In this document: piece after piece, positions 9,066-16,982 of the stretch | How the letters are laid out: every line of letters starts with the position of its first letter | Numbering within the stretch: position 1 is the first letter of the stretch | Source of the DNA: Cytophaga hutchinsonii ATCC 33406 | GTDB lineage: Bacteria > Bacteroidota > Bacteroidia > Cytophagales > Cytophagaceae | Direction: 5' to 3' | Assembly: GCF_000014145.1 (NCBI RefSeq) | Contig: NC_008255.1 | Coordinates: forward strand, 559,501 to 623,500 | DNA length: 64,000 bases | The notes under the pieces: generated by a model | What the model was told of the DNA's origin: nothing | Databases searched by the model: none | What the model saw: only the letters and a program-made list of their open reading frames with translations | Position numbers and translations under genes: made by a program

Positions 9066-9833
9066 TTACCGGATCGGATAAAGGGCTTTAGAATCCTCAA
9101 CATGATACCAGGGAATATTAAATAAACCTTTTTGTTGGTCAATGTATATAGTGTAATCAATATTGTAAGCATCATACCGTTTTCTTGAAACAGATATGTC
9201 TTCGGTATATTTATGATTTCCCCACGGAGCAATCGTGAAATGATATGTATCCGGATAATCGCCTCCGCCTCCAGAATATTTATCAAGGATGCTTGTCCTA
9301 AAACGTTGAGGCGATGATGAATCAAACAGACAATTAATACCAAAAGTTATGCCATAGCTATAGATCAAAATCCATATAGCAATAAAAAAGTAGGATACTA
9401 TCTGTAGTTTTAATTTTTTTATTATGTGTGTTAAGATAAAAATAGCCGAAAAAAATAAAAAAACCATCCCAACATGTTTTATTAAGATGTAATAATTTTC
9501 GCATTCGAAATTTTTATAAGCGCTCAATGCTAATATAATGGCACATGGCACAATATTGCCAGGTACAGAATTTTGTTCACCTATATCTTGATTTGGATCT
9601 CTATTTATATAGCTATCAAAGGTTATATTTTCTTTAAAAATTGTAATAATAATACCTAGTATTGGTATACATGCTAAAATGCAAAACAATTCTTTAAAAA
9701 AAGGATAAGGAAAGATGAAAAGCCATATTGAAACAATGAAACTAATTCCATTGAGCCAATCCACCACGTTTTCAGGCAGCCAATCTTTGATTTTTAAGAG
9801 AAATGTTCTGAAATAATATATCAGATAACTCAT
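9066..9833 (-). CDS. Hypothetical membrane protein
   Basis: 255 residues, not recognised. At least five hydrophobic segments fall in the first about 170 residues (about 30-50, 53-70, 95-115, 118-137, 145-165). A C-terminal hydrophilic part of about 85 residues follows, probably exposed, with YSGGGGDYPDTYHFTIAPWG and YTIYIDQQ. The gene is clearly more AT-rich than the ABC and phosphoribosyltransferase genes beside it, which suggests later acquisition. Its start is only 2 bp from the stop of the phosphoribosyltransferase gene, so it is probably read from that gene's promoter. Confidence 0.7.
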   Translation of the reverse strand: MSYLIYYFRTFLLKIKDWLPENVVDWLNGISFIVSIWLFIFPYPFFKELFCILACIPILGIIITIFKENITFDSYINRDPNQDIGEQNSVPGNIVPCAIILALSAYKNFECENYYILIKHVGMVFLFFSAIFILTHIIKKLKLQIVSYFFIAIWILIYSYGITFGINCLFDSSSPQRFRTSILDKYSGGGGDYPDTYHFTIAPWGNHKYTEDISVSRKRYDAYNIDYTIYIDQQKGLFNIPWYHVEDSKALYPIR

Positions 9834-9835
9834 AT

Positions 9836-10339
9836 TTAACTCAGATACACACCCATTTCCTTCGAAGAAAGATTAACCTCAACGTGTTCATTCAGGGTAG
9901 TAGCCATTACATAGCCCACAAAATCAGCGGAGATCGGGAAGGTGTGGTGGCCACGGTCTACAATGAAAGCCGTCTGAATACGCTTCACCCGGATATTTAA
10001 AAAAGGTTTTAAGCTGTAGGCAATCGTACGGCCTGTGCTTAATACATCATCTACGATAATGATGCATTTGTTTTTTAATGTCTTAACATCCACATCCAGC
10101 GTCACTTCACTTTGAGAAGGAGCCTGCTTATCCAGCGTTACTTTGATCAGCACGGTTTGTGTAGAAGAAATAGACTTAAATTCTTTTTCCAGCAACTTGG
10201 CTACAGAATAACCACGATCATAAATACCGGCAAAAACGATTTCTTTTTCTTTAAAGTTCTGTTCCAGAATTTCGTATGCAATACGTTTGATGCGCTGCTG
10301 AATTTGTTTCTTCGTTAAAATAAGATTCTTCTCTGCCAT
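9836..10339 (-). CDS. Phosphoribosyltransferase (PyrR-like)
   Basis: 167 residues, cytosolic. The PRPP-binding loop is IIIVDDVLSTGRTIAYSL (about residues 94-111). FAGIYDRGYSVAKLLEKEF near residue 40 is the PPi-binding region, and VDRGHHTFPISADFVGYV near 130 matches the PyrR-type C-terminal part. PyrR proteins are uracil phosphoribosyltransferases and, in some bacteria, RNA-binding attenuators of pyr genes. No pyr gene lies nearby, so a regulatory role is not supported here. A general purine/uracil phosphoribosyltransferase is the alternative. Confidence 0.8.
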   Translation of the reverse strand: MAEKNLILTKKQIQQRIKRIAYEILEQNFKEKEIVFAGIYDRGYSVAKLLEKEFKSISSTQTVLIKVTLDKQAPSQSEVTLDVDVKTLKNKCIIIVDDVLSTGRTIAYSLKPFLNIRVKRIQTAFIVDRGHHTFPISADFVGYVMATTLNEHVEVNLSSKEMGVYLS

Positions 10340-10358
10340 GGATTTTATGCTTAAAGGA

Positions 10359-10366
10359 CAAATATA
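10359..10366 (-). promoter_or_regulatory. Probable -7 element for the PyrR-like gene
   Basis: On the minus strand this reads TATATTTG, a full match to the Bacteroidota -7 consensus TAnnTTTG, 20 bp before the start codon. No clear TTTG -33 box was found at the expected distance. Confidence 0.45.
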
Positions 10367-10410
10367 AAGAATGGATGTTAGAAATTATGAATTATATCAT
10401 TCATATACCA

Positions 10411-10479
10411 GTCACATAAATGTGACGGCAATGAAGCGCGACTTCTCTTAATTTAAGTACTGACGCGCTTCATTGCCGT
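10411..10479. repeat. Two intergenic palindromes in the 10340-10804 gap
   Basis: 10411-10426 is a perfect palindrome, GTCACAT-AA-ATGTGAC. Overlapping its end, 10425-10440 (ACGGCAATGAAGCGCG) is repeated exactly in inverse at 10464-10479, a 16-bp stem with a 23-base loop. The core GGCAATGAAGCG is close to GGTAATGAAGCG in the tandem repeats near 29.1-29.6 kb. The rest of the 465-bp gap holds only the rpmE promoter; an 83-codon open frame there has no protein-like features. Confidence 0.75.
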
Positions 10480-10673
10480 TAGCTTTAGCTAATGGTTTAA
10501 AAAAATTACAGGAGAATGCTTGCCCAGCGAGATGTAACCAAACACTACTAAATCTAAACAAACCAGTCTGGATCCTGCCGATTAGAATACGCTCTGATAT
10601 AACTACCTATACACCATCTTTTTTACTCATATTCAGCTTTTTAACCGAAATTCGGATAATTTATCCGTTATTT

Positions 10674-10704
10674 TTTGCTGTCTTGGGAATATTCCGTATT
10701 TTTG
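10674..10704 (+). promoter_or_regulatory. Promoter of rpmE
   Basis: TTTG at 10674-10677 and TATTTTTG at 10697-10704 (full match to TAnnTTTG), separated by 19 bp. This is the primary sigma promoter layout of Bacteroidota. The predicted transcript would have a leader of about 95 nt before the rpmE ATG. Confidence 0.7.
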
Positions 10705-10804
10705 TCGTCCGATTCATTAAGTGAACGGAAAGAAAATGATCTGTAAGCGCGTGCTTCTGGCTGCATTTTCAGTTAAAAAGAAAGAAAAATTAAACAATAC
10801 GATC

Positions 10805-11047
10805 ATGAAACAAGGTATTCACCCAGATTATAGAGAAGTTGTATTTCACGACATGTCTGCGGATGTAAAATTCATCAGCCGTTCTACTATCAAAACTGGC
10901 GATACAATCACAATGGAAGATGGTAAATCTTACCCATTAGTTAAATTGGAAGTTAGTTCTGCTTCTCACCCTTTCTACACTGGTCAGAAAATGTTCTTGG
11001 ATACTGCAGGACGTGTTGAAAAATTCAACAAACGTTACAAAAAATAA
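10805..11047 (+). CDS. rpmE2: 50S ribosomal protein L31 type B
   Basis: 80 residues starting [20 protein letters not shown], the standard start of type B L31; an in-frame ATG at 10721 would add 28 unrelated residues. It has no CxxC zinc ribbon, so it is the zinc-independent form. The motif [11 protein letters not shown] and the basic end NKRYKK are typical. It lies alone between its own promoter and a strong terminator. Confidence 0.95.
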   Translation: MKQGIHPDYREVVFHDMSADVKFISRSTIKTGDTITMEDGKSYPLVKLEVSSASHPFYTGQKMFLDTAGRVEKFNKRYKK

Positions 11048-11072
11048 TATTTCTCCCCATTCACAGGGAATT

Positions 11073-11107
11073 AAAGTCTTTTCAATGGAAATTGGAAAGA
11101 CTTTTTT
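11073..11107 (+). terminator. Intrinsic terminator of rpmE
   Basis: A 14-bp stem (11073-11086 with 11091-11104, one G-U pair) and a GGAA loop, running into a T tract. It begins 26 bp after the L31 stop codon. Confidence 0.88.
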
Positions 11108-11118
11108 ATTTTTGGTAT

Positions 11119-12288
11119 ATGAATATTCTATTCTTTGATGAGCCGGGTGTCCGGAAGGCATTATTGCCTTTAACCTTTACACGACCAACGGCAGAGTTGC
11201 GCATAGGAATTTATACCATCCGTGAAAAATGGCAGCAATATTTTTTAAACGCACACTGCTACTTTCAGACAGAAACCTATTTACAGGGAAAATATCCGTC
11301 TGTTGAATCCGCGGAATACGTAATCAACGGTTCGGTTTGTCCGAACGAACACCTGGTTGGTGAGATCCTGAAATTACAAGAAGGCGAAGGACTGGTATAC
11401 CAGGGAATGATACTGGCATCAAAGGGGATATTAAAAAAGCACATCGATTATTTTCAGGAAGTGCTGGTTATCCGTCAGCTAAGCGATCTGTTCACGCATA
11501 ACGGTGCGGAGATCCGCAGTGATTTCAATCTGATTACAAAAGACAGAACAAGCTGTGCCATTGAAGACAAACATACCATTGTATATAATCCGTCTAATAT
11601 ATTTATTGAAAACGGCGTAAAGATCCGCGCGGCTATTATTAATGCAGAAGATGGTCCCGTATATATCGGAAAAGATGCAGAGATCCAGGAAGGTGCGATC
11701 ATTAAAGGACCGTTTGCAGCATGCCAGGGAGCGGTTGTTGCCATGGGGTCAAAGATGCGTGGTGACAATACACTTGGTCCGTATTGCAAAGTTGGCGGTG
11801 AAGTGAGTAATACCATCTTCATTGGCTACAGCAACAAAGTACATGATGGTTTCATCGGTAACTCGGTGATTGGTGAGTGGTGCAATCTGGCAGCAGGTAC
11901 TAATGTTTCCAACCTTAAAAATAATTACTCGTCCATCAAAGTACATTCCTATGTACATGATGAACTGGAAGATACCGGCAAAATATTTCATGGATTGATC
12001 ATGGGCGATTACTCGCGGTGCGGGATCAACGCCATGTTCAATACCGGCAGTGTTGTTGGCGTATCGTGCAATATTTACGATGCAGCCTTTCCGCCTAAAT
12101 TTATTCCTTCCTTTGCCTGGGGCTCTGCAGCAGGCTTTACAGAGTTCCGTCTGGAAGAAGCATGTGATGTGGCGAAAAAAGGAATGGCACGAAGAAAAGT
12201 AGAATTAAGCGGCGATGATATTTCAATCCTGAAACACATTTTTCAGGCAGAAGCTCCGCAACGTTCAGTAGTATTAAAAACGAAGTAA
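11119..12288 (+). CDS. GlmU-like sugar nucleotidyltransferase / acyltransferase
   Basis: 389 residues from ATG 11119, giving MNILFFDEPGVRKALLPLTF, the expected family start. The N-terminal part has RPTAELRIGIYTIREKW, characteristic of the Bacteroidota GlmU-like family. From about residue 150 the protein turns into left-handed beta-helix hexapeptide repeats (VYIGKDAEIQEGAIIKG, NTIFIGYSNKVHDGFIGNSV). Expected role is making UDP-GlcNAc or another nucleotide sugar for the cell envelope; the exact substrate is inferred. The next gene, holB, starts 1 bp after the stop. Confidence 0.85.
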   Translation: MNILFFDEPGVRKALLPLTFTRPTAELRIGIYTIREKWQQYFLNAHCYFQTETYLQGKYPSVESAEYVINGSVCPNEHLVGEILKLQEGEGLVYQGMILASKGILKKHIDYFQEVLVIRQLSDLFTHNGAEIRSDFNLITKDRTSCAIEDKHTIVYNPSNIFIENGVKIRAAIINAEDGPVYIGKDAEIQEGAIIKGPFAACQGAVVAMGSKMRGDNTLGPYCKVGGEVSNTIFIGYSNKVHDGFIGNSVIGEWCNLAAGTNVSNLKNNYSSIKVHSYVHDELEDTGKIFHGLIMGDYSRCGINAMFNTGSVVGVSCNIYDAAFPPKFIPSFAWGSAAGFTEFRLEEACDVAKKGMARRKVELSGDDISILKHIFQAEAPQRSVVLKTK

Positions 12289-12289
12289 G

Positions 12290-13417
12290 ATGCAATTCTC
12301 AGAGATCCCCGGTTTACAGGAAGTAAAAACAACGCTGGTTAATTCGGTTACGAATAATCACGTGGCACACGCACAGCTTTTTGCAGGTGTTGAAGGCTCT
12401 GCCGCACTGCCGCTGGCATTGGCGTATGCAACCTATGTGAACTGCCTGGAGAAAGCAGACGGAGACTCGTGCGGAAAATGTTCTTCCTGCAGTAAATACA
12501 ATAAACTTATTCACCCAGATCTGCATATAATCTTTCCGGTAACAACCAACAAAAAGATTACCAAAGATGCGTCCAGCGAAGTGTTTTTCCCGGAATGGCG
12601 GGAAACATTTTTAGCAAATCCATTCTTTACCTTCAACGACTGGATGGAAGTGATCGATGGCGAAAACAAACAGCTTCTGATCAATGTAGAAGAAAGCCGT
12701 ACGGTTGTTAAGAAAATATCCATGAAAGCTTTTGAGGCAGAATATAAAGTAGTCATTATCTGGCTGCCTGAAACCATGCGTGCAGAAGGCGCTAACGCCT
12801 TACTGAAGTCGCTGGAAGAACCACCTGCCAAAACATTGTTTTTGCTGATTACAGCCAAACAGGAAAAATTATTAACGACGATTATTTCGCGTACGCAACG
12901 TGTGCAGGTGCGTTTATTTAATGATGCCGAAATCAGACAGTATTTGATTCAGCATAGAAATATAAGTGAGGCGCAGGCCAAACGTGTAACGTATCTGGCA
13001 GATGGAAACATGCGCGAAGCCATACAGCTGTTATCCGAAGAAGATCAGGATCACGAATCCAAGATCCGTGATTGGTTCAGAGCATGCTTTGGTTCCAAGC
13101 TGCAGGATATGATCCGCATGTCAGACGAATTCGGGTCATTGCCGAGAGAATTACAAAAATCGCTGCTGCAATATGGTCTTGGTATTTTCAGAGATAGTTT
13201 AATGTATAAAGAAGTAGGTACAGACCTGCTTCGGGTGGATGAAGAAAGCAGCGATGATATGGTGCAGAAGTTCAGTAATGTGATCGACTTTCAAAAAGTA
13301 GTGAGCCTTTCTCAGGTATTGAATGAAGCACATGCAGAGATCGAACGAAACATAAATTCGAAAATGGTATTCATGGATACTTCTTTTCAGATGAATAAAA
13401 TTTTCAAACAGAAATAA
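12290..13417 (+). CDS. holB: DNA polymerase III delta-prime subunit
   Basis: 375 residues. AAA+ clamp-loader fold with HAQLFAG near residue 27, a cysteine set C52, C61, C64 and C67 (CGKCSSC) that fits the zinc module, and the SLEEPPAKTLFLLITAKQEKLLTTIISRTQRVQVR block near 190-225 with the sensor and SRC-like region. The Walker A loop is degenerate (GVEGSAALPLA, no GKT/S), as expected for the non-ATP-binding delta-prime subunit. The stop codon overlaps the hemC start by one base. Confidence 0.9.
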   Translation: MQFSEIPGLQEVKTTLVNSVTNNHVAHAQLFAGVEGSAALPLALAYATYVNCLEKADGDSCGKCSSCSKYNKLIHPDLHIIFPVTTNKKITKDASSEVFFPEWRETFLANPFFTFNDWMEVIDGENKQLLINVEESRTVVKKISMKAFEAEYKVVIIWLPETMRAEGANALLKSLEEPPAKTLFLLITAKQEKLLTTIISRTQRVQVRLFNDAEIRQYLIQHRNISEAQAKRVTYLADGNMREAIQLLSEEDQDHESKIRDWFRACFGSKLQDMIRMSDEFGSLPRELQKSLLQYGLGIFRDSLMYKEVGTDLLRVDEESSDDMVQKFSNVIDFQKVVSLSQVLNEAHAEIERNINSKMVFMDTSFQMNKIFKQK

Positions 13418-14355
13418 TGAATAAGACCGTTCGGATTGGAACACGCGGCAGTAAGCTTGCTTTGTGGCAGGCAGAACATGTGGCGGCTTGTTTACAGACA
13501 AAGGGGTTAGAACCGCAAATTGTAATCATAGATACAACAGGCGATAAAATTTTAGATCAGTCTTTATCTAAGATCGGGTCGAAAGGCTTGTTTACCGAAG
13601 AGCTGGAAGAACAGCTGCATGCCGGCACGATTGATATCGCGGTGCACAGTGCCAAAGATCTGCAGACGCATTTAAAAGGCGGTATGTACATTCTTGCCAT
13701 CACCGAACGTGAACTGGTCAATGATGTATTGGTGAGTCACAAGCCGATTGATACATTAAAGAATAATCCAGATCTTATTATCGGAACATCTTCGACACGC
13801 AGAAGAGCCTTGCTGCGGAAATTTTATCCGCAGGCAAAGATGGTTGATATGCGCGGTAACCTGCAGACACGTATCCGTAAGATGGAAGAAGGGGCGTGCG
13901 ACGCCATGCTGCTCGCCTATGCCGGTATGCACCGAATGGGTTATGATTCGCTGATTAAAGAAAAACTTTCGCTGGAAGAATTTATTCCGGCAGCCGGACA
14001 AGGCACGCTGGCGATAGAAGCAGCTTCAACCTTAGATAAAGAAAAGGCAGCGGTTATCCGTGCCGTATTGAATGATGCGGCAACAGAGACTGCTGTGTCA
14101 GCGGAACGCGCATTTCTGCGTACACTGGAAGGCGGCTGCAGCATTCCGGTATTTGCATTGGCTGTTGAACGCGATACAGATTATCTGTTAACAGGTGGTA
14201 TTGTAAGTTTAGACGGAACGAAATACCTGCGAAAAGAAATCCGTTTTACCGCAGCCGATGCAGAGCAACGCGGCGTGGAATTAGCAACGGTACTGCTGAA
14301 GGATGGAGCAGATGAGATTCTGGCGGAAATTAAAAAAGGATTGAGCAAAAGCTGA
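13417..14355 (+). CDS. hemC: Porphobilinogen deaminase (hydroxymethylbilane synthase)
   Basis: 312 residues; polymerises four porphobilinogens to hydroxymethylbilane in haem synthesis. RIGTRGSKLALWQA at 6-19, the catalytic aspartate in HSAKDLQT (D81), TSSTRRRALL at about 124-133 and the cofactor-binding cysteine in LEGGCSIP (C241) are all present. The start ATG shares a base with the holB stop (ataatga), so the two are coupled. No other haem gene is next to it. Confidence 0.95.
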   Translation: MNKTVRIGTRGSKLALWQAEHVAACLQTKGLEPQIVIIDTTGDKILDQSLSKIGSKGLFTEELEEQLHAGTIDIAVHSAKDLQTHLKGGMYILAITERELVNDVLVSHKPIDTLKNNPDLIIGTSSTRRRALLRKFYPQAKMVDMRGNLQTRIRKMEEGACDAMLLAYAGMHRMGYDSLIKEKLSLEEFIPAAGQGTLAIEAASTLDKEKAAVIRAVLNDAATETAVSAERAFLRTLEGGCSIPVFALAVERDTDYLLTGGIVSLDGTKYLRKEIRFTAADAEQRGVELATVLLKDGADEILAEIKKGLSKS

Positions 14356-14356
14356 T

Positions 14357-14697
14357 AAGTGTAGCGTTTAGGGTGTAAAGTGTAATCGTATGTGAGATAA
14401 TACTTTTGCTCTTTTTCTGATGACCTCAGCAAAACAATTTCTTTTAACCCTATTCGCTTTTGCTGTCGTTTGAACAAGTGGTTGGTAGTTTACGCAAATG
14501 AATGACACAACCTTTTATCTAATGCCCTTGCGTAAACATACCGAACCACGGCATGTTTTTCGTAGAAATTTCGCCGTGGTTCGGTATGTTTAAGTGGACA
14601 TGCTTTTAATTAAAGCATGAATACTTGTTTCACTTAAACTGCCAACCACTTATGGAAATATGTAACCGATACACTTTACACTTTAGACTATACACTA
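14357..14697. repeat. Nested inverted-repeat structure filling the hemC-cyclophilin gap
   Basis: Three pairs of arms lie inside one another. The outermost is imperfect (about 14358-14383 with 14671-14696, both related to GTGTAAAGTGT). The middle pair is AAGTGGTTGGTAGTTTA at 14476-14492 against 14635-14651 (16 of 17). The inner pair is perfect over 20 bp (14533-14552 with 14573-14592, loop 20). Between outer and middle arms, 14441-14462 is an exact 22-bp copy of codons of the cyclophilin signal peptide (14719-14740). No transposase is present. Confidence 0.75.
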
Positions 14698-15347
14698 TGA
14701 AATATATGAAACAACTACTTTTAACCCTATTCGCTTTTGTATCCTTATTTACAATGCAGGCGCAAACCGCAACAGCACCAGTTCTTCCCAAAGAAGATTA
14801 TGTCGTAACGATTTCTACATCGTATGGCAATATTGTGTTATTGTTATATGATCAGACGCCGTTGCATAAAAAGAATTTTATTGATCTGGCTCAGAAACAT
14901 TTTTATGATGGCACTACCTTTCACCGGGTGATTCTTGATTTTATGATTCAGGGTGGAGATCCGAATTCAAAAGATTCAATCACCAGCAACGATGGTATTG
15001 GTGGTCCGGGATATACCATTCCGGCAGAATTCAATCCGAACCTGAAACATGATAAAGGCGCATTGGCGGCGGCACGTATGGGAGATGAGGCTAATCCGCA
15101 GCGCGCATCCAGCGGCTCTCAGTTTTACATTGTTCAGAATAAAAAGGGAACACCATTCCTGGATAACAGTTATACGGTGTTCGGACAAACCATCAGCGGC
15201 TTTGATGTGATCGATAAGATCGCACAGGTACAGGTGGATGGTGCAAGCAGACCGCTAAAAAATGTACCGATGAAGGTTACGGCTGTTAAAATGAAAACAA
15301 AGAAGATCATTAAGCTGTATGACTGCGAATGGTTTTATAAGGTGTAA
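14697..15347 (+). CDS. Exported cyclophilin-type peptidyl-prolyl isomerase
   Basis: 216 residues from ATG 14697. Signal peptide (KQLLLTLFAFVSLFTMQAQ), so it acts in the periplasm. The cyclophilin domain covers about 35-205: TTFHRVILDFMIQGGDP contains the conserved FHRV and QGGD residues, GSQFYIVQ and LDNSYTVFGQTISGFDVID follow. Role: cis-trans isomerisation of prolyl bonds in exported proteins. Its upstream gap is occupied by a nested inverted repeat that carries a copied piece of this gene's 5' end. Confidence 0.9.
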   Translation: MKYMKQLLLTLFAFVSLFTMQAQTATAPVLPKEDYVVTISTSYGNIVLLLYDQTPLHKKNFIDLAQKHFYDGTTFHRVILDFMIQGGDPNSKDSITSNDGIGGPGYTIPAEFNPNLKHDKGALAAARMGDEANPQRASSGSQFYIVQNKKGTPFLDNSYTVFGQTISGFDVIDKIAQVQVDGASRPLKNVPMKVTAVKMKTKKIIKLYDCEWFYKV

Positions 15348-15398
15348 CGCATAAGGCGGAATGCCTAATGCCTGAGCCGAGATTCATTTATTTATTTG

Positions 15399-15567
15399 CT
15401 CAATTAAGAAAGAAAAATAATTACTAATCATTGGACAAGCCTTTAGCCTAAAGCCTCTATCCCCGGTCTGTGGCACACAGAACGGAATGTGCGGTCTGTG
15501 TGCCACAGATCGGGGAATAGCTCAATAAAGAAAGAAAAATAATTATTAATCATTGAACAAGCCTTAG
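15399..15567. repeat. Direct repeats flanking a GGTCTGTG palindrome
   Basis: A strip starting ctcaattaagaaagaaaa (15399-15443) is repeated with few changes at 15521-15564. Between them sits an inverted repeat, 15461-15481 with 15494-15514 (CCCCGGTCTGTGGCACACAG against its complement, one mismatch). Copies of the same palindrome core occur at 43354, 43541, 43571 and 58293. AAGCCTTTAGGC-like strings lie on both edges. Confidence 0.75.
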
Positions 15568-15592
15568 GCTTTTAGCCTCAAGCCTTACGCTT

Positions 15593-16489
15593 ATGAAAAT
15601 ATTAATCACCGGCAGTAACGGTTTACTTGGACAGAAGCTGGTTTCATTACTATACCTGAAACCGGAAATCACATTAATCGCTACGGCACGTGGCGCTAAC
15701 CGCGATGAGATCTACGAAGATTATATCTACGAATCCATGGATATAACTTCAGAAGAAAATGTGTTAAAGGTATTCCGGAAACATAAGCCGGATGCAGTTA
15801 TTCATACGGCAGCGATGACACACGTAGACCAATGTGAGCTGAACAAAGAAGCTTGTGTGGATCAGAACATCACCTCAGTAAAACATATTGTAAAAGCATG
15901 TAAAGAGGTTGGCGCATTTCTATTGCATGTATCTACCGATTTTATTTTTGACGGAACACGCGGGCCGCTTACCGAAGAAGAAATACCAAACCCGGTCAAC
16001 TACTATGGCTGGACCAAGTGGGAAGCAGAGAAAGCGGTTGAGAACTCCGGACTGAAATGGGCGATTGCACGTACCGTATTGGTGTTTGGTGTGGTGCAGG
16101 ATATGAGCCGCAGCAACATTGTGTTGTGGGTGAAAAATAATCTCGAACAGAAAAAAGAGATCAACGTTGTAAACGATCAGTGGCGCACACCAACATTAGC
16201 TGAGGATCTGGCGATGGGCTGCTGGCTGATTGTTAAAAATCAGGCGGAAGGCATCTTTAATATTTCCGGCGAAGAAATGCTAAGCCCGTACGAACTTGCA
16301 CATAAAGTTGCCGATGTATGGAAGCTGGATAAAGGATTGATCAAACAAGCCGATTCATCCACCTTTACACAACCTGCTCTGCGTCCGCCCAAAACAGGTT
16401 TTATCATCGACAAAGCAAAAAAACAATTGGGCTACAAACCACACACATTAGAAGAAGGACTGGACCTGCTGAAAGAACAACTAACGTAG
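15593..16489 (+). CDS. RmlD-like dTDP-4-dehydrorhamnose reductase family protein
   Basis: 298 residues, cytosolic SDR fold. NAD(P)-binding TGSNGLLGQ at 6-14, the S/T-D block HVSTDFIFDG at 112-121 and the catalytic YGWTK (Y138, K142). AVIHTAAMTHVDQCE and FNISGEEMLSPYELA also fit RmlD_sub_bind. RmlD makes dTDP-L-rhamnose, but rmlA, rmlB and rmlC are not in the neighbourhood, so another 4-keto sugar or a general SDR role is possible. The stop codon is already inside the left arm of a palindrome. Confidence 0.8.
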   Translation: MKILITGSNGLLGQKLVSLLYLKPEITLIATARGANRDEIYEDYIYESMDITSEENVLKVFRKHKPDAVIHTAAMTHVDQCELNKEACVDQNITSVKHIVKACKEVGAFLLHVSTDFIFDGTRGPLTEEEIPNPVNYYGWTKWEAEKAVENSGLKWAIARTVLVFGVVQDMSRSNIVLWVKNNLEQKKEINVVNDQWRTPTLAEDLAMGCWLIVKNQAEGIFNISGEEMLSPYELAHKVADVWKLDKGLIKQADSSTFTQPALRPPKTGFIIDKAKKQLGYKPHTLEEGLDLLKEQLT

Positions 16490-16538
16490 GGGCGAATTGC
16501 ATTCGCCCCTACGTTAACCGGGCGAATGCAATTCGCCC
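16483..16538. repeat. GGGCGAAT-GCA-ATTCGCCC palindromes after the RmlD-like gene
   Basis: The first hairpin has perfect 15-bp arms (16483-16497 with 16501-16515, loop TGC) and includes the stop codon. The second, GGGCGAATGCAATTCGCCC, is at 16520-16538. A third identical copy is at 24437-24455. No T tract follows, so they are repeats first and only possibly terminators. Confidence 0.8.
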
Positions 16539-16782
16539 ATACGTTCCTACGTTCACGCCCCTACGCAGCCTCAAGAAGTGTTCGGGCGTAAAATTTTATA
16601 CACATCATTTTAGAACCTGTTTTTTTGAAAAACAGTCTTTTTTAGATCAACTGCCTTTATTTTTAAACCTTGTGTCTGAAAAAAGAATGTCAATACATGG
16701 ATTTTACCTTAAAATCGTTAACAAAGGTTAAACTTTTTTGCTTGTAATGTATTCATTTGCAGGAGATTAATTCGGTAAATTG

Positions 16783-16814
16783 TTTGCATATAGAAATTCT
16801 TTCTGCTAGTTTTA
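16783..16814 (+). promoter_or_regulatory. Probable promoter of the symporter gene
   Basis: TTTG at 16783-16786 and TAGTTTTA at 16807-16814 (one mismatch to TAnnTTTG), 20-bp spacer. It would start a leader of about 160 nt that contains the hairpins at 16871-16948. The rest of the 493-bp gap holds the repeats at 16483-16538 and AT-rich DNA. Confidence 0.45.
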
Positions 16815-16915
16815 CAGTAATATAATGAAGTACCTGAAAGGGGAAACATTTTTGAACATGTCTTACATAGCCAACTTTTGTTCGTTTAGTTGGCGAATAA
16901 GTTGATAAAAGGGTT

Positions 16916-16948
16916 AAGAGTGGTGCTAGTTACACCACTCTTTTTTTT
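16916..16948 (+). terminator. Terminator-like hairpin in the symporter leader
   Basis: Perfect stem AAGAGTGGTG/CACCACTCTT (16916-16925 with 16933-16942), 7-base loop and a run of eight T. It is only 34 bp before the symporter ATG and far (over 400 bp) from the previous gene, so it looks like an attenuator or the end of a small leader RNA. A smaller hairpin (CCAAC at 16871, GTTGG at 16889) precedes it. Confidence 0.7.
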
Positions 16949-16982
16949 GTATCCTATTCAAATTCTCCCTTATCTTTATACA

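Noticed and set aside
10411-10426. CRP-like site
   Set aside because: The half sites are in the reverse order (TCACA then TGTGA) compared with a CRP operator, and spacing differs.
10473-10724. 83-codon open frame before rpmE
   Set aside because: It runs through a palindrome and the rpmE promoter, and its product has no family-like features.
16890-16982. N-terminal extension of the symporter from a TTG
   Set aside because: It would place a terminator hairpin inside the coding region, and the family start fits ATG 16983.
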